Shown here: positions 1-12,900 of the stretch, one piece after another
Position numbering within the stretch: position 1 is the first letter of the stretch
Layout of the letters: the number at the start of each line of letters is the position of its first letter
Origin: Meloidogyne chitwoodi
Lineage: Eukaryota; Nematoda; Chromadorea; Rhabditida; Meloidogynidae
DNA: 64,000 bases
NCBI GenBank assembly: GCA_015183035.1
Contig: JACZZP010000005.1
Location: forward strand, 248,001 to 312,000
Reading direction: 5' to 3'
Made by a program: the position numbers and the translations under genes
Notes under the pieces: generated by a model
The model's input: only the letters and a program-made list of their open reading frames with translations
The model's database searches: none
What the model was told of the DNA's origin: nothing

Positions 1-1771
1 CAATAGAGGCAAAGAATATCCCTCCTGAGAGAATTCCGAATGGTCCTAACATTTTACCTGGCTTTTTTAATTTGTTTTCCATTGGAAGTACCTGTTTAAA
101 ATAGAACATTTTAAAACTGGTAAATTTCCAAAAGGGTAAAATTTCAAAATGGTAAATTTTCGAAATGGTAAAATTTCAAAATGGTAAATTTTCGAAATGG
201 TAAATTTTCAAAATGTAAAAATTGTAAAATATTTAATTTAATTCAGAACTGTTCATACAAGAGTTTGTGCTTCAAAGGAGTATATGATTGAACCAGCAGC
301 TGTTAATAATCCATCAAAAGTATTAAAGAAGGGCATCTCTCCAATGGAGTAATTTGGATATCTAATGACATACTGAAAAAAATTAATTTTAATTTTATTA
401 TTAAAGTGGATTTTTAAATTAATTTAAAAGTGTAAAATTTTCAAAATGGTAAAATCACCTATCTATTCATTAAATTAAAAAAAAAATTAATTTTACCTGT
501 AAAAGAAAGGCTAAACTTCCAACAATACAAAAATTCCCAACAGTACTAAGCCAAGCAATAAATTTTAATGTTCTCAAAAAATTGAACAGAACCATTGGTA
601 TGTAAATAATAATTAACCATTGAAATGAACTTGTAGAAGATACGTGAAAAAATTCTTCATAAAACTAAAAAAAATTGAAATTAAAAAAAACTAACAAATT
701 TTATTTACTTCTTTTAATGTGATTGAAATAAAAAGATAATAAGTACTACAAAAACCAAATTCCAAAAAGAGAATGGTCGTTTCTACTATTGCTCTTAAAA
801 TAATAGAGATTAAAAAAAATAATTTTTTATGATCTCTAAAAATCAGAATTATTAAAAATCAGAAATTCTGATTTTTAAAATCAGAAAATATTTACTTTGC
901 TATATTTTTATATGGACGAATCCAATGAAAGCTAATTGAACAAGACTGTCGTGCAAGATCACCATAGCTTAGTGAAGGGATATTAAACTTTCTATAAAAG
1001 TATTGAGCACATTTAACCAATTGCATCATACATAAACAATTTAAAAAGGCAAAAGTAATAGTCATTATTAGACCGCTCTGAATAACAAAATCAGAAATTC
1101 TGGTTTTTAAAAACAGAAATTCTGATTTCAAAAAACAGAAATTCTGGTTTAAAAAACAAAAATTCTGATTTTTAAAAAACATAACTTCTGGTTTAAAAAA
1201 ATTCTGGTTTTTAAAAATCAGAATTTCTGGTTTAAAAATCAGAACTTCTGGTTTTAAAAATCAGAATTTTTTTAAATCAGAATTTTGGTATGCAAATATC
1301 AGAATTATAATTTTAAAAATAAAAGAAACTTTTAAAATTAATCAGAAAAACTTACCCACAATCCAGCATTTTTAAAAGCTAAAGGAAGGGAGAGAAAGCC
1401 TGCTCCTACAAGCGTTTTTAAAAAATTAAGTAGAGTAATATTAAATCTTTAAAAAAATAATTTTAATTTAAAAAAAAATCTTTTTAAGCTCACGATAGTC
1501 CCTTTTTTCTATATAATTTTCCTTTTTCATTAACAAATAAATTAATATTATTTTTTTCTTCTTTTTTAACATTTTCTTGATCATTTTCACTGTATAATGG
1601 GGGAGGAATATAAGTTGATTTATTTAAATTAAAATTATTTTTATTATTATTGTTGTTGTTATTTAAATTATTTAATTTTATTATAGAACAATTAATATTT
1701 TTATTTTCATTAATTGGACAAATTTTGTTTCCCTTGCCTTTACTAGTAGAAGAAGAGGAATTTGAAGACAT
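1..1771 (-). CDS. SLC36-type proton-coupled amino acid transporter, partial (3' end outside window)
   Basis: Predicted membrane transporter of small neutral amino acids (Aa_trans/SLC36 family). Exons on the minus strand: 1494-1771, 1356-1446, 896-1077, 709-793, 497-664, 259-372 and 1-91, all with GT-AG borders and phases that close. The start at 1771 opens a ~90-residue hydrophilic, Asn-rich N-terminal tail. Exon 2 encodes the family signature TLVGAGFLSLPLAFKNAGLW, where the first membrane helix unwinds around the substrate. Exon 3 continues with the second helix and a CAQYFYRK segment typical of SLC36, and exons 5-6 carry further hydrophobic helices. The C-terminal half lies beyond position 1. 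The introns between 840 and 1300 are filled with a TCAGAATTTTT repeat. Family assignment is strong; the exact paralogue is not decidable here. Confidence 0.88.
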
Positions 1772-4541
1772 TTTTAATTAAATAAAATTTTATTTTTTTA
1801 TTAACTAAAAATAATAATATTTTTTATTACCCTAATTTTGTCAAAATTTATTACTAAAATAAATATGTATATTATTTTTAAATAAAAAAAAACTATTAGT
1901 TAGAAAAATGTGCAAATCCCCTCTTTTAATAATTTATAAAAAACGTGTACATATATATATTGTTAAAAAATATTAAAGCATAATCGAAGAAAAAAAAATA
2001 ATAAAAAAATCAGATAAAATAAAAAACGAAAAAAATAAAATTTTTAATAAAAGGTTCATTTGAGTCAGAAAATAAATTTTCTTGAAAATAAATTATAAAA
2101 TTTAAAAAAAATAGATTAATTTTAAAAATTTAATTTCTTTTAAATATTTTAGAAAAAAAATCAAAGAATTTTAATTTTATGTTCAATCAAAATTAATTTA
2201 GTTAATTATAAATCCTTTAAAACAAGTTTTTTTAATTTTTTTACACATGTTAAAAATTAAAGTTTACTTAAATAATTAAAATTTATTTTTTTAAACAAAT
2301 AAAAAAAATAAAATATTTAGGTAAATTATAATATTAATGGATTATTTAAATCATGTGAGAAATACATGATTATCTTTTAATAATAAAAAAAATTTTTTTT
2401 ATAAAATCTCGAGGTCGATACTTTTTAAAATTCGAGACTTTTTAAAATTCGAGACTTTTTTTAATTCGAGACTTTTTTTATTTTAAATTAATTAATTTCT
2501 GAAAAAATTTAATTAAACTAACTTATATTATGAAGAGAGAATTCGGTACTCTAGTGTCCAATAATGAGAAATTATTTCAATTCCCTAAAAATTTTTTAAT
2601 TTTTTAATTTTTTTTATTTTATTAATTAAGCCTCGAATTTTTAATTTTTATTCTTTATTATTAATAATATGCATATACCTAAATATTTTAATATAATTTT
2701 AATATTAAGGTAGTGACATTGACACATGTATTACAAAAATAATAAGATTAAATATTAAAAAAATATTTTTAGAATTTTATTAAAAAAATAAAATTTTTTG
2801 GAATATTAGAGTAAATGTTAAAATGTTAAAATATTAAAAATTGAAAAAAATTAAAAAATAATTTTTTTAAATAATTCCTTAAATATTTCTCTTAATAATT
2901 AATTAAATAAAAATAAATAAAAATATAAAACTGTGTTTTTTGTTAAAAATTTAAGTATTTATCGCGCAACAGTCTGTTTGTGTGATTCACAATTTTCCTT
3001 TTTTTTACGAATTTCCTAATTTTTAGTAAACAAGAAAATTTATTAATAACATTTTGTTTATGAAAGTTTAAAATTAAAGGTGTGCGCCAAAACGCCAAAA
3101 TAACTAATTGGCGTTTTTGGCGCACAAGCGGATTATTTTTTATTTTAAAAAGTGTTCCTTAAATATTTTTTCAAACATTTTTTTGAACATTTTGAGCAAT
3201 AAAATAAAGAGGGTGGTGTGATTATATTGGCGCCAAGTGATTGATGGGCCCATTTGTTTATTTTATTGTTTTAGGGAAAAATAGAGTCACAACATAGAGT
3301 GTTTTGAAGCATCATATCTCAAAGAAAAATAAATGGATCTTAATAATTTTGATATGGTTCGATAGAGAATTAAATTTACTATAAAATGTATTCATAATAA
3401 AAATTTTTTTTAAAGTAATGTAAAAGTTAATTTAAAAAAACTAACAAAAAGGCTTATTTTTAGAAGAAAAATTCAGTTTTTTGAGCATAACTTTTTTGTC
3501 CTTAAATTTAAAAATTTAGATTTTTTATCATTTTGTAGAAAATTTAATTCTCTATCGATTGAATCCAAAAACATTAAGAAATGACTATTTTATCCAAAGT
3601 TGTGAGCCAAGACCCAAATGGTGTTCTCCGATATGGCCTTGCATTTTTAATAATTTTCTCTCTCTTTTTTTTTCAATAAAAATTAAATTTGATAATTTTT
3701 AAAGAAAAAGGTATAAATTAACAAAATTTGAGAAAATTATTATCAAAAATAATAATAAAAATATTAAAAAAAATTTTTTTTTGTTTTCTTAAGGCTGCTT
3801 GTACTATTATTAAGTAAATATTTTTTTCCTTTTATTTTTTCTTTTAAAAAATAAATGCTTAAGTTGAGTAAATATTTGTAAATTTTTGACTTTATTTTTG
3901 TTTAAAATTAGAGAAAAATCATTAACAATTTAATATTATTTTTAATTTAAATTTAAAATAAGACTCAAATGGCACTTTGATTAAATATTTAAAAAATGTT
4001 TAAAAATTAAAAAAAAATATTTAAAAAATATTTTTTAAGAAATTTAAGTATTAACCAAAAATGTAAAAAATTATAATTTTAATAAAAAATAAATAAAATA
4101 ATTTAAAAAAAAAGAATCTAAATAGACACATAAACCTAGGGAAGAAAAAAGGCTTTAAAAATTAAATATAAATTAAATAAAAAATTTAAAATTAAAAAAG
4201 GACAAATTTAAAAAGTAAATTTATGTGTACATATATTTAATTAATTTTTATAATTAAATAGAAAAAATTTCTTTTGTTTACCTAAAGTTTTCTTATCAAA
4301 AATTTTATCAAAAATTTAAGAAAAATAATAAAAAGACAATTAAAAATAAAATTAAAAAATTTTTTAAATTTTTTAATAAAATTAGATAGATAAGCGAAAA
4401 ATATTTAATTAATTTTTAAAATAAATTTTAAATTAATTAAATTTAATTATAAAGCACATTGATACTCTAATTGATTTTATTTTTAATTTTCCTCATCGTT
4501 TAATTAAACATTAAAAAAGAAAATTTAAAAGAAAGAAAAGA
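1772..4541. other. AT-rich intergenic region with small foldback elements
   Basis: No supported gene. It holds short imperfect repeats of a TTCGAGACTTTTT motif (2400-2480). A 44-bp hairpin at 3082-3125 has arms reading GTGCGCCAAAACGCCAA and its near complement. Around 3290-3640 is a foldback-type segment in which the string TTCGATAGAGAATTAAATT near 3360 recurs inverted near 3545. The last segment resembles the block upstream of the peptide genes at 38.8-41.1 kb. Confidence 0.5.
3082..3125. repeat. 44-bp GC-containing hairpin
   Basis: Inverted repeat with ~17-bp arms (GTGCGCCAAAACGCCAA and its complement with one extra T), separated by a short AT loop. It stands out against the AT-only surroundings and looks like a tiny foldback element or the end remnant of one. 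Confidence 0.7.
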
Positions 4542-4627
4542 GGCGATATGGCCGAGTGGTCTAAGGCGCAAAGTTTAATTAATAAACTTGTCATTCGTTG
4601 GTGTGGGTTCGAGTCCCAGTCTCGGTA
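4542..4627 (+). tRNA. degenerate type-II (Leu/Ser-like) tRNA or tRNA pseudogene
   Basis: The D-arm reads TGGCCGAGTGGTCTAAGGCG, the canonical box A of Leu/Ser tRNAs, and box B is GGGTTCGAGTCCC. Between them is a perfect five-pair anticodon stem (AGTTT/AAACT) and a longer variable region, as in type-II tRNAs. The molecule departs from a working tRNA in three ways: the acceptor stem GGCGATA against TCTCGGT has two mismatches plus a wobble, the outer T-stem pair is mismatched, and the anticodon loop AATTAAT lacks U33 and would present UUA. I read it as a decayed tRNA or tRNA-derived element; the internal promoter boxes are intact. Confidence 0.55.
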
Positions 4628-7600
4628 GATTTATTTTTAAATAAAACTATATTTTTAAAAAAGTTTATAAATGTTTTTTAAATAGTAAAAAAATATTTTT
4701 TAATTTAATTTAAATTTTTAATTATTTAAAAAATCAATTGAAGCAAGTAGTTGAATGATAATTTTTAATTTTTGCCTGTTTTGTGATCTAAAAAATTTTA
4801 AATTCATTCTAATTTAATCAAAAGTTCATATAAATAAAATACTAATAAATTCAAAATAATCGATCTAAAACAAAAATCCTTCGTTTGCCTAACAGTCAAT
4901 TTTTCCTTAGTCAAAATATTGTATGGTGGATCAGTAAGTCTCCCCTCATCAAACAAAAAAATAATTTTCTCTCTCCGTTCTTCCCAATTTGGGCAGCTGA
5001 CTGACACTGATGATGATGATGTGAGCATCAGCTCAAAACTATCATCAACTTTTTTCCAAAAATGAGTGAATGAATATTTGAGTGAGAGCAGAGGAAAATT
5101 ATGAGGAAAATTAGTATGTTGATGAGAATAAATATATTAAATATTATTTTAGTTAGTTGGGTGTTGGCGAAAATTAGAGAAAATGAATGAGTGAAGCGAA
5201 CGATCTGCCCATTTTTGTGTGCGTTCACCTTAGCTAAGGTATGTTCTCCTCTCTCTTATTGACAATATATCCTTGAAATGATTTTCACTTTTTTTTTTTT
5301 GAAAAATTTATAGCCAGAGAGATCCTCTCTCTACGCTCTTCCTTTCTATTTAATTAATTTCCATTGAAGATTGTGATAATTTATTTTAATATTTAACCAA
5401 AACTTCCAACAGACCTTTATACCTTCTCTCAACTTGTCCCTTGATTTAACGTTAAAAAAATTTAAAATAATATTGGAATAGCCAGAAAAATCATTATTAT
5501 TATTACCAAAATAATTAATCGGAGGAAAATAGAGGTCGATCTGTATTTTTATAATAATAATAACAGCGACTCGCGGCCTTCCCTCATTTACCGCAATTCT
5601 CCCAATCTATTCCTCATTCACACAACTAAACAATCATATTAATACAATCAAAGCGTGGTGATCGATCTTTTCACTCAAATTTATTTAATACAGTTAATTC
5701 GCGTTTACGAACAACACAAAGTTACCCCATAAAATAAGAGGTAAATTTTTAATTTTTTTCAAATTTGTTAATAATCCCCAATTTTGTATTTTTTTTAATA
5801 ATTCTTTACCTTCATTTTGATAAAATTATTTTCTTAAATTTTAAATTAATTATTCATCATTTAAAATCACTCACACAATCTTGTGTGAAAAAGGACTCTT
5901 AAATAAATATTACATATAACTAACAGTTAACGCAATAATTAATACTGAGTAGAAAAAAAAGAAAAGAGAAAAAGTGTCTGCCTGCTACTTTTCTTTCTCT
6001 TTTCTTTTTTAATGAGTGAGGCAAAATTTTTTTATTTTATTTAACACTGGCAATAAAATAGGCCTGCGCGGATTTATTTATTACATTTTGCATAACAAAT
6101 TCAATTCTTTAAAAATTGAATAAAATAAATAAAATTAATTCATGACTGACTGGTAGAAAATAAAAAAATTAAAAAAATACATAAATTCAGATTTAATGAC
6201 CGTACAATTAATTTAAATACTAAAAGAGTCTTAGTAATACTCAAAATACTAAATAGGTTTTTTAAATTTAACAAAAGTTAAGCTTTGTATTTAACAAAAT
6301 TTGTGTAAAAAACATTATTCAGACAAACTCTAGAAAACTTTCACTAAAAGAGCTTTTACTCTTCATTTAGAGATTTGTTAAGTTTAAAAAAGCTACTAGT
6401 TGGATTAAGTTGGTTTAGGTGTAGAATTTATTCTGATTGCTTTAAAACGGATCCTAATGAATTAATTTAATTGCTTAATAATCTAAAAAAATAAAAATTA
6501 TTTATATTAATATATCCAACACTGTAAAACTTTTTATTATTTTTTAGAACAAGTTTCCTTTAATTTTTTGTTTGATTTTTGACTATATTTTTTATTTTTT
6601 TGGATTAATCTTTTTAAAGAGTATAACATTAATTTAAAAAATATATATTTAAAGCTTCTTGCCCATATAAATATATATCGAAATTTAGATTGTGTCTTTA
6701 AGTGTCCAAATAAGCAGAAAGAGCTCTCCTCATCAGGCAAATAACCTCACTGAATTGCCTATTTAAGCATGTTTTTAATGTTTTATTTGTTTGTTTCTCT
6801 GACTGCATGAAAATATAAAAATGTTTTTTAGAGTGTTTGCCAGAATATATATTTATTTATTTTCTCTCTCTCTTTTCTTTTTACTGTTCAATTGTTTTGT
6901 TTCTCTCTGTATGCCAGTCAATTCGCTTTTCCCCATAAATGGACTTGATGGAAACCCAAGAAAATATAAAAAATGTAAAAAGAGGTCTAAGCAGAGTAAA
7001 AGCTTCTAAAAAAGATAAAATTGTTGTAAAAGCCCCCCATCGGAAATGGATGGAAAGAGCTTGATGGGATTGAAAATAAGGGCATTGAAATAAAGGCCTA
7101 GCCGTTGCCGTAGGCGCATTGAGCGTAAGTCGGGCACTGATGGCAAACTGACAAATACATAGTCACACAAATAGTTGAGTGTGCCTGAATTTTTGTTAGA
7201 GAGACTAAAAATGGAAAACAGAGCAATGGAAACTGAAAAAGCAATTTTATTGAAAGGAGAGCTTTTTATGAATTTTTTCCTTCTTTCAGTCAGTCAGTTT
7301 GTGTGTTTGTGCCAATCCGTCACCATCAGTCTCTCAACAAAAGAATTTTTTAGTAATATGAAAAATGCAGCAGCTATCAGCCAAGCAATTAAGTCTCTAA
7401 AAATTCAGTCTTCTACTGCACTCATGAATTTTTTATTTATTTTACAGTATTCACTAAAATATTTCAAAACACCCAAAAGAGTAGAATCACCCATTTTGTC
7501 TAAAATTTGTTTAACCTGATTTTTTATTATTGATCAACTGATATTTAGTGTTATTAATAATTAAGATCACAATTTATCTCATTTTTAGACGAAATGTCCT

Positions 7601-8082
7601 ATTTTTTGGGTGTTGGTGTTTTGAAAGGAAAAATTAATATTTTTTTAAATTTAATTTATTTAAAAATATTTTTATTTTTAATATTTAAATAAATTTAAGT
7701 AAAAAAACTATTAATCAGAAAATAAGTTCACTTCAATGCCCCCAAGTTTAATTAAATTAATTTCAAGTTTTAATTAATATATAATTTTATATTACTATTT
7801 TCTCTTAAAATTTACTAAAAGTTAAATTAACTTGTGTTGAGTTTTAGCCGTATTTGATATTTTTGTGAGGGAGTTTTTCTAAACTCTCTAAATATTTTTA
7901 AAATAATTTTTTAAAATAATAAAAAAAAATTTAGTCCTATAAAAGATCTAATGCTTTCCTAACACAACTGTGACAGATCTTTATTTTGTTAAATTAAATT
8001 TAAGATCATCTATTTTATTGTACTTTTAATTTATACAAGTCAGTTCTCTAAAAAATTATTATTTTTCCCTGTGCGATAAAAG
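4628..8082. other. non-coding stretch upstream of the CUX gene, part 1
   Basis: No reading frame here shows recognisable domains. The short open frames are low-complexity. Segments around 4800-5260, 5560-5720 and 7020-7180 are less AT-biased and more complex than the surroundings. They could hold regulatory DNA, untranslated exons or old repeats, but nothing in the sequence decides between these. Confidence 0.4.
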
Positions 8083-8351
8083 CAGTGTTGCCATTAACCA
8101 AAATTTACGTTTCAGCGCCGCAGGCGAAAAATTTTGGAAATTTTTGTAGTCTAGTTGCCAAAATTTACCCAAAAATAGCAATTTTTAATTAAATTTCTGA
8201 AAAAAACATCAAAAATATCCAAAAATATCAAAAATCCTCAAAAAACACCAAAAATCCGCAAAAATCCGCAAATCCTCATTTTCAAAAAAAATCCTCTTCA
8301 ACTTCTTAAAATCCTCAAAATGAGGATAAATCCTCAGATCTGGCAACTCTG
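8083..8351. mobile_element. 269-bp hAT-type MITE with 8-bp target duplication
   Basis: The element starts CAGTGTTGCCATTA and ends so that its reverse complement begins CAGAGTTGCCAGAT, giving imperfect terminal inverted repeats of the CAGxGTTGCCA type seen in hAT transposons. It is flanked on both sides by the identical 8-bp GATAAAAG (8075-8082 and 8352-8359), the target-site length of hAT transposases. The interior is non-coding and built of repeated AAAATCC/AAAATATC blocks. It is a non-autonomous copy; no transposase is present in the window. Confidence 0.85.
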
Positions 8352-9780
8352 GATAAAAGCAATTTTTTCTCTGTAGATAATAATTTTTGGACTTTTTGCT
8401 GCATAAAAAATAATATTTTAATAATTATTTATATAAAATTATTTAAACTCTTTAGCCAATTGTCACTATCAGCTATTTTACAAATTTAATAATTAATATA
8501 AATATTTAATTTAAATAACAATTTTGACATGGTCATGTGCTCTTGGCATTAGCGATAGAGTGGGAGGGACAGGCTATTTGATGGTTGGTTGGGTCAATCC
8601 ATCTCATTCACTCAAAAAGAGAAAAATTGAGATATTCTATAGTAGTTATACATTATTTAGTTTTACTTTTCCTATCCGATTTCCCATTATTGCTCAAAGC
8701 CTTCTCCCGGCTTTATCCCCTCTCCCTTCTCTACTTTTTCATTTATTTTTCCCGCATTCAGTCAGTTGCCTAGTTTGGCAGCAGCGCACTAAAAAATTAT
8801 ATATATTCTTTTTCTTTTCTAAATTTTTTCCATTTTCCATTCGCTCTACTACTTTTCCACTACCTCTACTAACTCAACTGCTCACCCCTTATTTATTTAT
8901 TTTTTCGAAAAAATATATTCATTCTCATCAGTGCCGAGGTTTTAGCGATAGCAGTAGTCGATGGGAGGGGAGGTTATTTGCCTCAAACATTTATTTATCT
9001 TCTTATAATGGTGGCAAGCCGCCTTTGGCACATTTTTCTTTCTTTTATTTGATGTCTGCTCTGATGTGAGTGAAAAAAAGAATTAAGGCGGAGGCTTGAA
9101 TACTAGTATAGTCAGTCAACCACTATTTGGCGCATTTTGTCCCGTTGAACGAAGCCGTAGACCTACTAGGCACAGAAAATAAAATATTCTTTTTTTTTTC
9201 TTTTTGAGTGATGGGGAAACAACTAATACACACTCACGGCTGCCTGGCTGCCACCAAACATTTTCTTCATTCATTTTCTCTTTTTTTTTTGTTTATTTGA
9301 GATCGTTAAAAATCTAAAATTATGGTATTATAGGCTTAAATGTTAAATTTCCTTATTTTTGGTTTTTTAATCATTGATTAGGCTAATTTTATTTTTTGAT
9401 CAAACAGTACTGACAGAAGAGATCGGGAAAATGCTAAAATTAAATTCAAATTAAATAATTGAAAATTTAATTGATTTTCAAAAAATAAGTCAATTCAATT
9501 AATTTAAAAAAATGATCAAATATTTGAAAATTGAATTTGTGCTGAACAGTCCTCTAATAAATTTTTAGCCTTAAAATTAAAGGAAAAAGAGGAATTTAAG
9601 CAACCAGCCAATCAACGATTTGTTTAAAGCTTTTCCTTTTTCATTTTTACTAAGGCATCTTTTAAAAAGCTGCTGATCTCTCTCTTCTTCTTTCTCTCTT
9701 AGTTGGTTTAAGCAGTCAAACTATAGGTAAAGGGGAAAACAAATATATTACTCAATTAATATAAATTACAGTAACATCGG
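8352..9780. other. non-coding stretch with an uncertain 181-codon open frame
   Basis: An uninterrupted plus-strand frame runs from 8524 to 9069, but the predicted product has no domain, no signal peptide and a pyrimidine-driven Phe/Leu/Ser composition. I therefore do not call it a gene. The region 8520-9280 is less AT-rich than its neighbours and may be regulatory or untranslated sequence of the downstream CUX gene. Confidence 0.35.
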
Positions 9781-9915
9781 CTCCTTTGCATTTCGTGTCA
9801 CACGACATTTCGTCCCAACGGCAAAAAAATTACATTTCGTTTAAGATTTTTTGCCGTTGGGACGAAATGCCGTGCAATTTATTGGCACGAAATGTCGGGA
9901 TACGGTAGCACTAAT
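9781..9915. repeat. ~135-bp foldback element built on CATTTCGT
   Basis: A strong inverted repeat: ACGACATTTCGTCCCAACGG followed by CAAAAAA near 9807-9837 is answered by TTTTTTGCCGTTGGGACGAA near 9850-9870. Outer arms repeat the words CATTTCGTG and CACGAAATG. The GC content is far above the surroundings. No clear target duplication was seen. Confidence 0.7.
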
Positions 9916-12900
9916 TACTCTAATATTAAAAAATCACTATCACTCTAATAAAAAGTCTAATAAAAAGGCAAAAAATATCAATTATTTGATTTCTAATCAG
10001 AATATCTAAAAAAATTGAAAAAATATTTTATTTTCCAATTTATTTTTATTTTTTTCTTTAAACAAATCACTTCATTTTTTCTCTTTACAGATCAAATTTC
10101 TTTTTCTTATGTACAAATAATCTCTCTTCACTTAATAAAATCTAATCGAATTATTAAAATTGTTACCAATCAAAAAATATTTTATTTTTATTACTTTTTG
10201 TATAGGAAAATCAGAATTTTGTGTTAAATTCTGATTTTTTATTCTGATTTTTTTTTAATTTTTTTCCTTTACCTTTACCTTATTTATTTCTTTTCTAGGC
10301 AAAAAAATTAATTTTACGCTAGATTTCTTATTATTTGGCAAAGTGTCTTCTGTCTATTTTGTCTAAAACTATTTTTTATTTACTGATTTAATTCTTTTTT
10401 TCACCACAGGTTTTAGCCAACGAAAATTACTTTGGGAGGTTTATTAATTTTAATTAAAATCTCTATATAAGCAACTTTTTAGGAAGGTTTTTGCCCTTTT
10501 GTGATTGATGCCTTTCTTTAATTTTGATTTTTTAAGGTTAGATTTTTAACACAATTTTGTGGTCAAAATATAGCATCTGCTAAATATTCAATCCATGCTC
10601 TTAACCTCTAAAAACACTCACAAATCACTGAGCTGTGCCTTCATTTACTTATTCCACTCTTCATCAACAACAACAAAAACACTATATGTTTGCCATCTGT
10701 CGGCCAAAACATGCATATTCATTATTTTTCTCATTCTCTTCCAGGGCAAAATCGAAAATATATATTTATTTATTTGCCATTATTTTCCTCTTTTCTCTTA
10801 TTGTGCGCGACTGATCCTCCTCTACTTTCTCTTCTTTAGAGGAAGGCATGTGAAAAATGAAGTGATGGAAAGAAAAAGAAAAGAAGAGAAAAGGGGAGGG
10901 GAGGGGAAATTATTATTTTTTAGCCATCTGCTTGAAATACTCATTTTTACTTTTATTCTTTATTTTTATTCCAAAAAAAGATCACCAATTTTGTCAATGC
11001 CTATCTTTGGCAGTGTTGATCTTATTGATCATACCCAATTGATCAACTTCCTTTATTGATCAAAATACCCTTTAAAGATGTTAGCTTGTTTTAGGGCGTT
11101 AATTTTTAAAATTTGTGGGTACTTTTGAAAGATATTCCAGAAGATCAACAAAAAGATCAACTGATCACTAGAGGAGATTTGCCAAATTCAAATTTTTTTA
11201 CTTTTTTTTTTAAAAATGTTAATTTGATTTAAAACTAATTTTTGGAAAATTAAATAATTTTTAAATAATTTAAAATATTTATTTGAATATAATTTTAGCA
11301 TTTTCCCCATTTCTACTGATCACCTTGTTCCCCTTTAAAATATTATAATTTTTTTTTAATTTTTGTTTTTTTAATTAAAATGATTAATATAATTCTATAT
11401 ATTTTTCCCTTTCTTTATATTTGCTAAATAAATAAGGAAAAAATTTTTTTCTTCTGCGCGATCCAATAAATATTTTTTTTCTTAATAATTCCCCTCAGGC
11501 AAAATTGGCAGAAAAATAAACTTAAATAAATATATCCTTTATTACTTTTATTTTAGAGATGATGGCCTGGCCCTAGGGAGAGAGAGAAAAAAATAAGAAA
11601 GAGAAAAAAAAATTGAGGAAAATAGGATGATTTGAACTGCGCAACTTAACGAACGGCTAAGAGTACTGAGTGAAAATAGGAAAGAAGAGGAAAAGGCGCA
11701 ATATATAGGTACTTAAGGGAGTAAATATAAAGGAAATGACCAAGCGATTTTAGGCAAAATCTCAAAAATCAAGGGTGATGGGAAGAAAGAGAAAATTTTC
11801 TTTTTTTATTTTATCTTTCATTTACTCCTCTAATAGGTAAAGGAATGTTTGGGCGCAGGATCGCTACGGCGCGCAGTGATTAAATTTTTTAGTCAAAAAA
11901 AAATTATAGAAGCGATTGAAAGATTGATTAAATTATTAAAAATTTGTATAAATAACCTAAACATATTTTTCTTCAATTTCACAAAATTTGAGAATTTTAG
12001 CTTTAATATTTCCAAAGTTATAGTTTAAAATGTCAAAAATGTGTCTATTTTTTGTGTTTATTTTACCATAACTTTTGAAATACAAATTCAAAAATTATGA
12101 AATTTTTAGAGAAAACAGATAATACTATGAGGGATATATAGAATAAATTTCAAGATTGTATGTTTTCATCTTTTTGCATTTTTTTGGAAGCGCGCCCAAA
12201 CGCACACACGCCCCAACATCCCCCAAACTCTCCCTTGCTTCTAAACTAGGCAAAGATGAACATATTGAGAGGAGATTGGTAAGGAAAATTGGCGTTGATT
12301 AAGTTGAGAGGACGCTACTTTAAAAAAATAAAGTGAAAAGTGGCCACCCGCTGAGTTTTTGATTTTCTTTGCTGCGACAAAAAATGTTGGATATTGAAAA
12401 AAGATTATCTAAATATACATAATTTTATATTTTAATGAAATTATTTTTTTATGGATTTAAATTGGAATAATATTGGTTTGAAATTCAAAATTTTAAAATT
12501 CACTTCAATTAAATTATCTTATTTAAAGAAAACGCCCAAAAATATCTGCGCCCTAACATCCTCCAATATTCAAAAAAAATTTTTTTCAATGATTTTTGGT
12601 TTTTCCAATTTTTAACAAATTTTAGTTTTTTTTTGGTAATTCTGATTTTTTTTTAAATTATTTCTGATTTTATTTATTTATTTTTCCTTTTCTTCTGATT
12701 TTATTTATCCTTTTTTTCTACCCTTGTGTTCTCTTTCCCCTTTATATAAAAAATGATTTTTCCAAAAACATAATAATAAATAAATATAATTTTCCTGATT
12801 TAAAAAAATATTTTTTTTGTTTAAAATAAAGGCAATTTATTTTCGGGGCTCCCTTTATTTTTCTTTTTTGTTAATATTTATTAGAAGATCAACTAAAATA

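Noticed and set aside
8524..9069. 181-codon plus-strand open frame as a gene
   Set aside because: No domain or signal, composition driven by pyrimidine runs, and an overlapping frame of similar quality; no exon partners found.
10595..11059. 154-codon plus-strand open frame as a gene
   Set aside because: Low-complexity Phe/Leu/Ile/Lys translation, no recognisable motif and no flanking splice structure.
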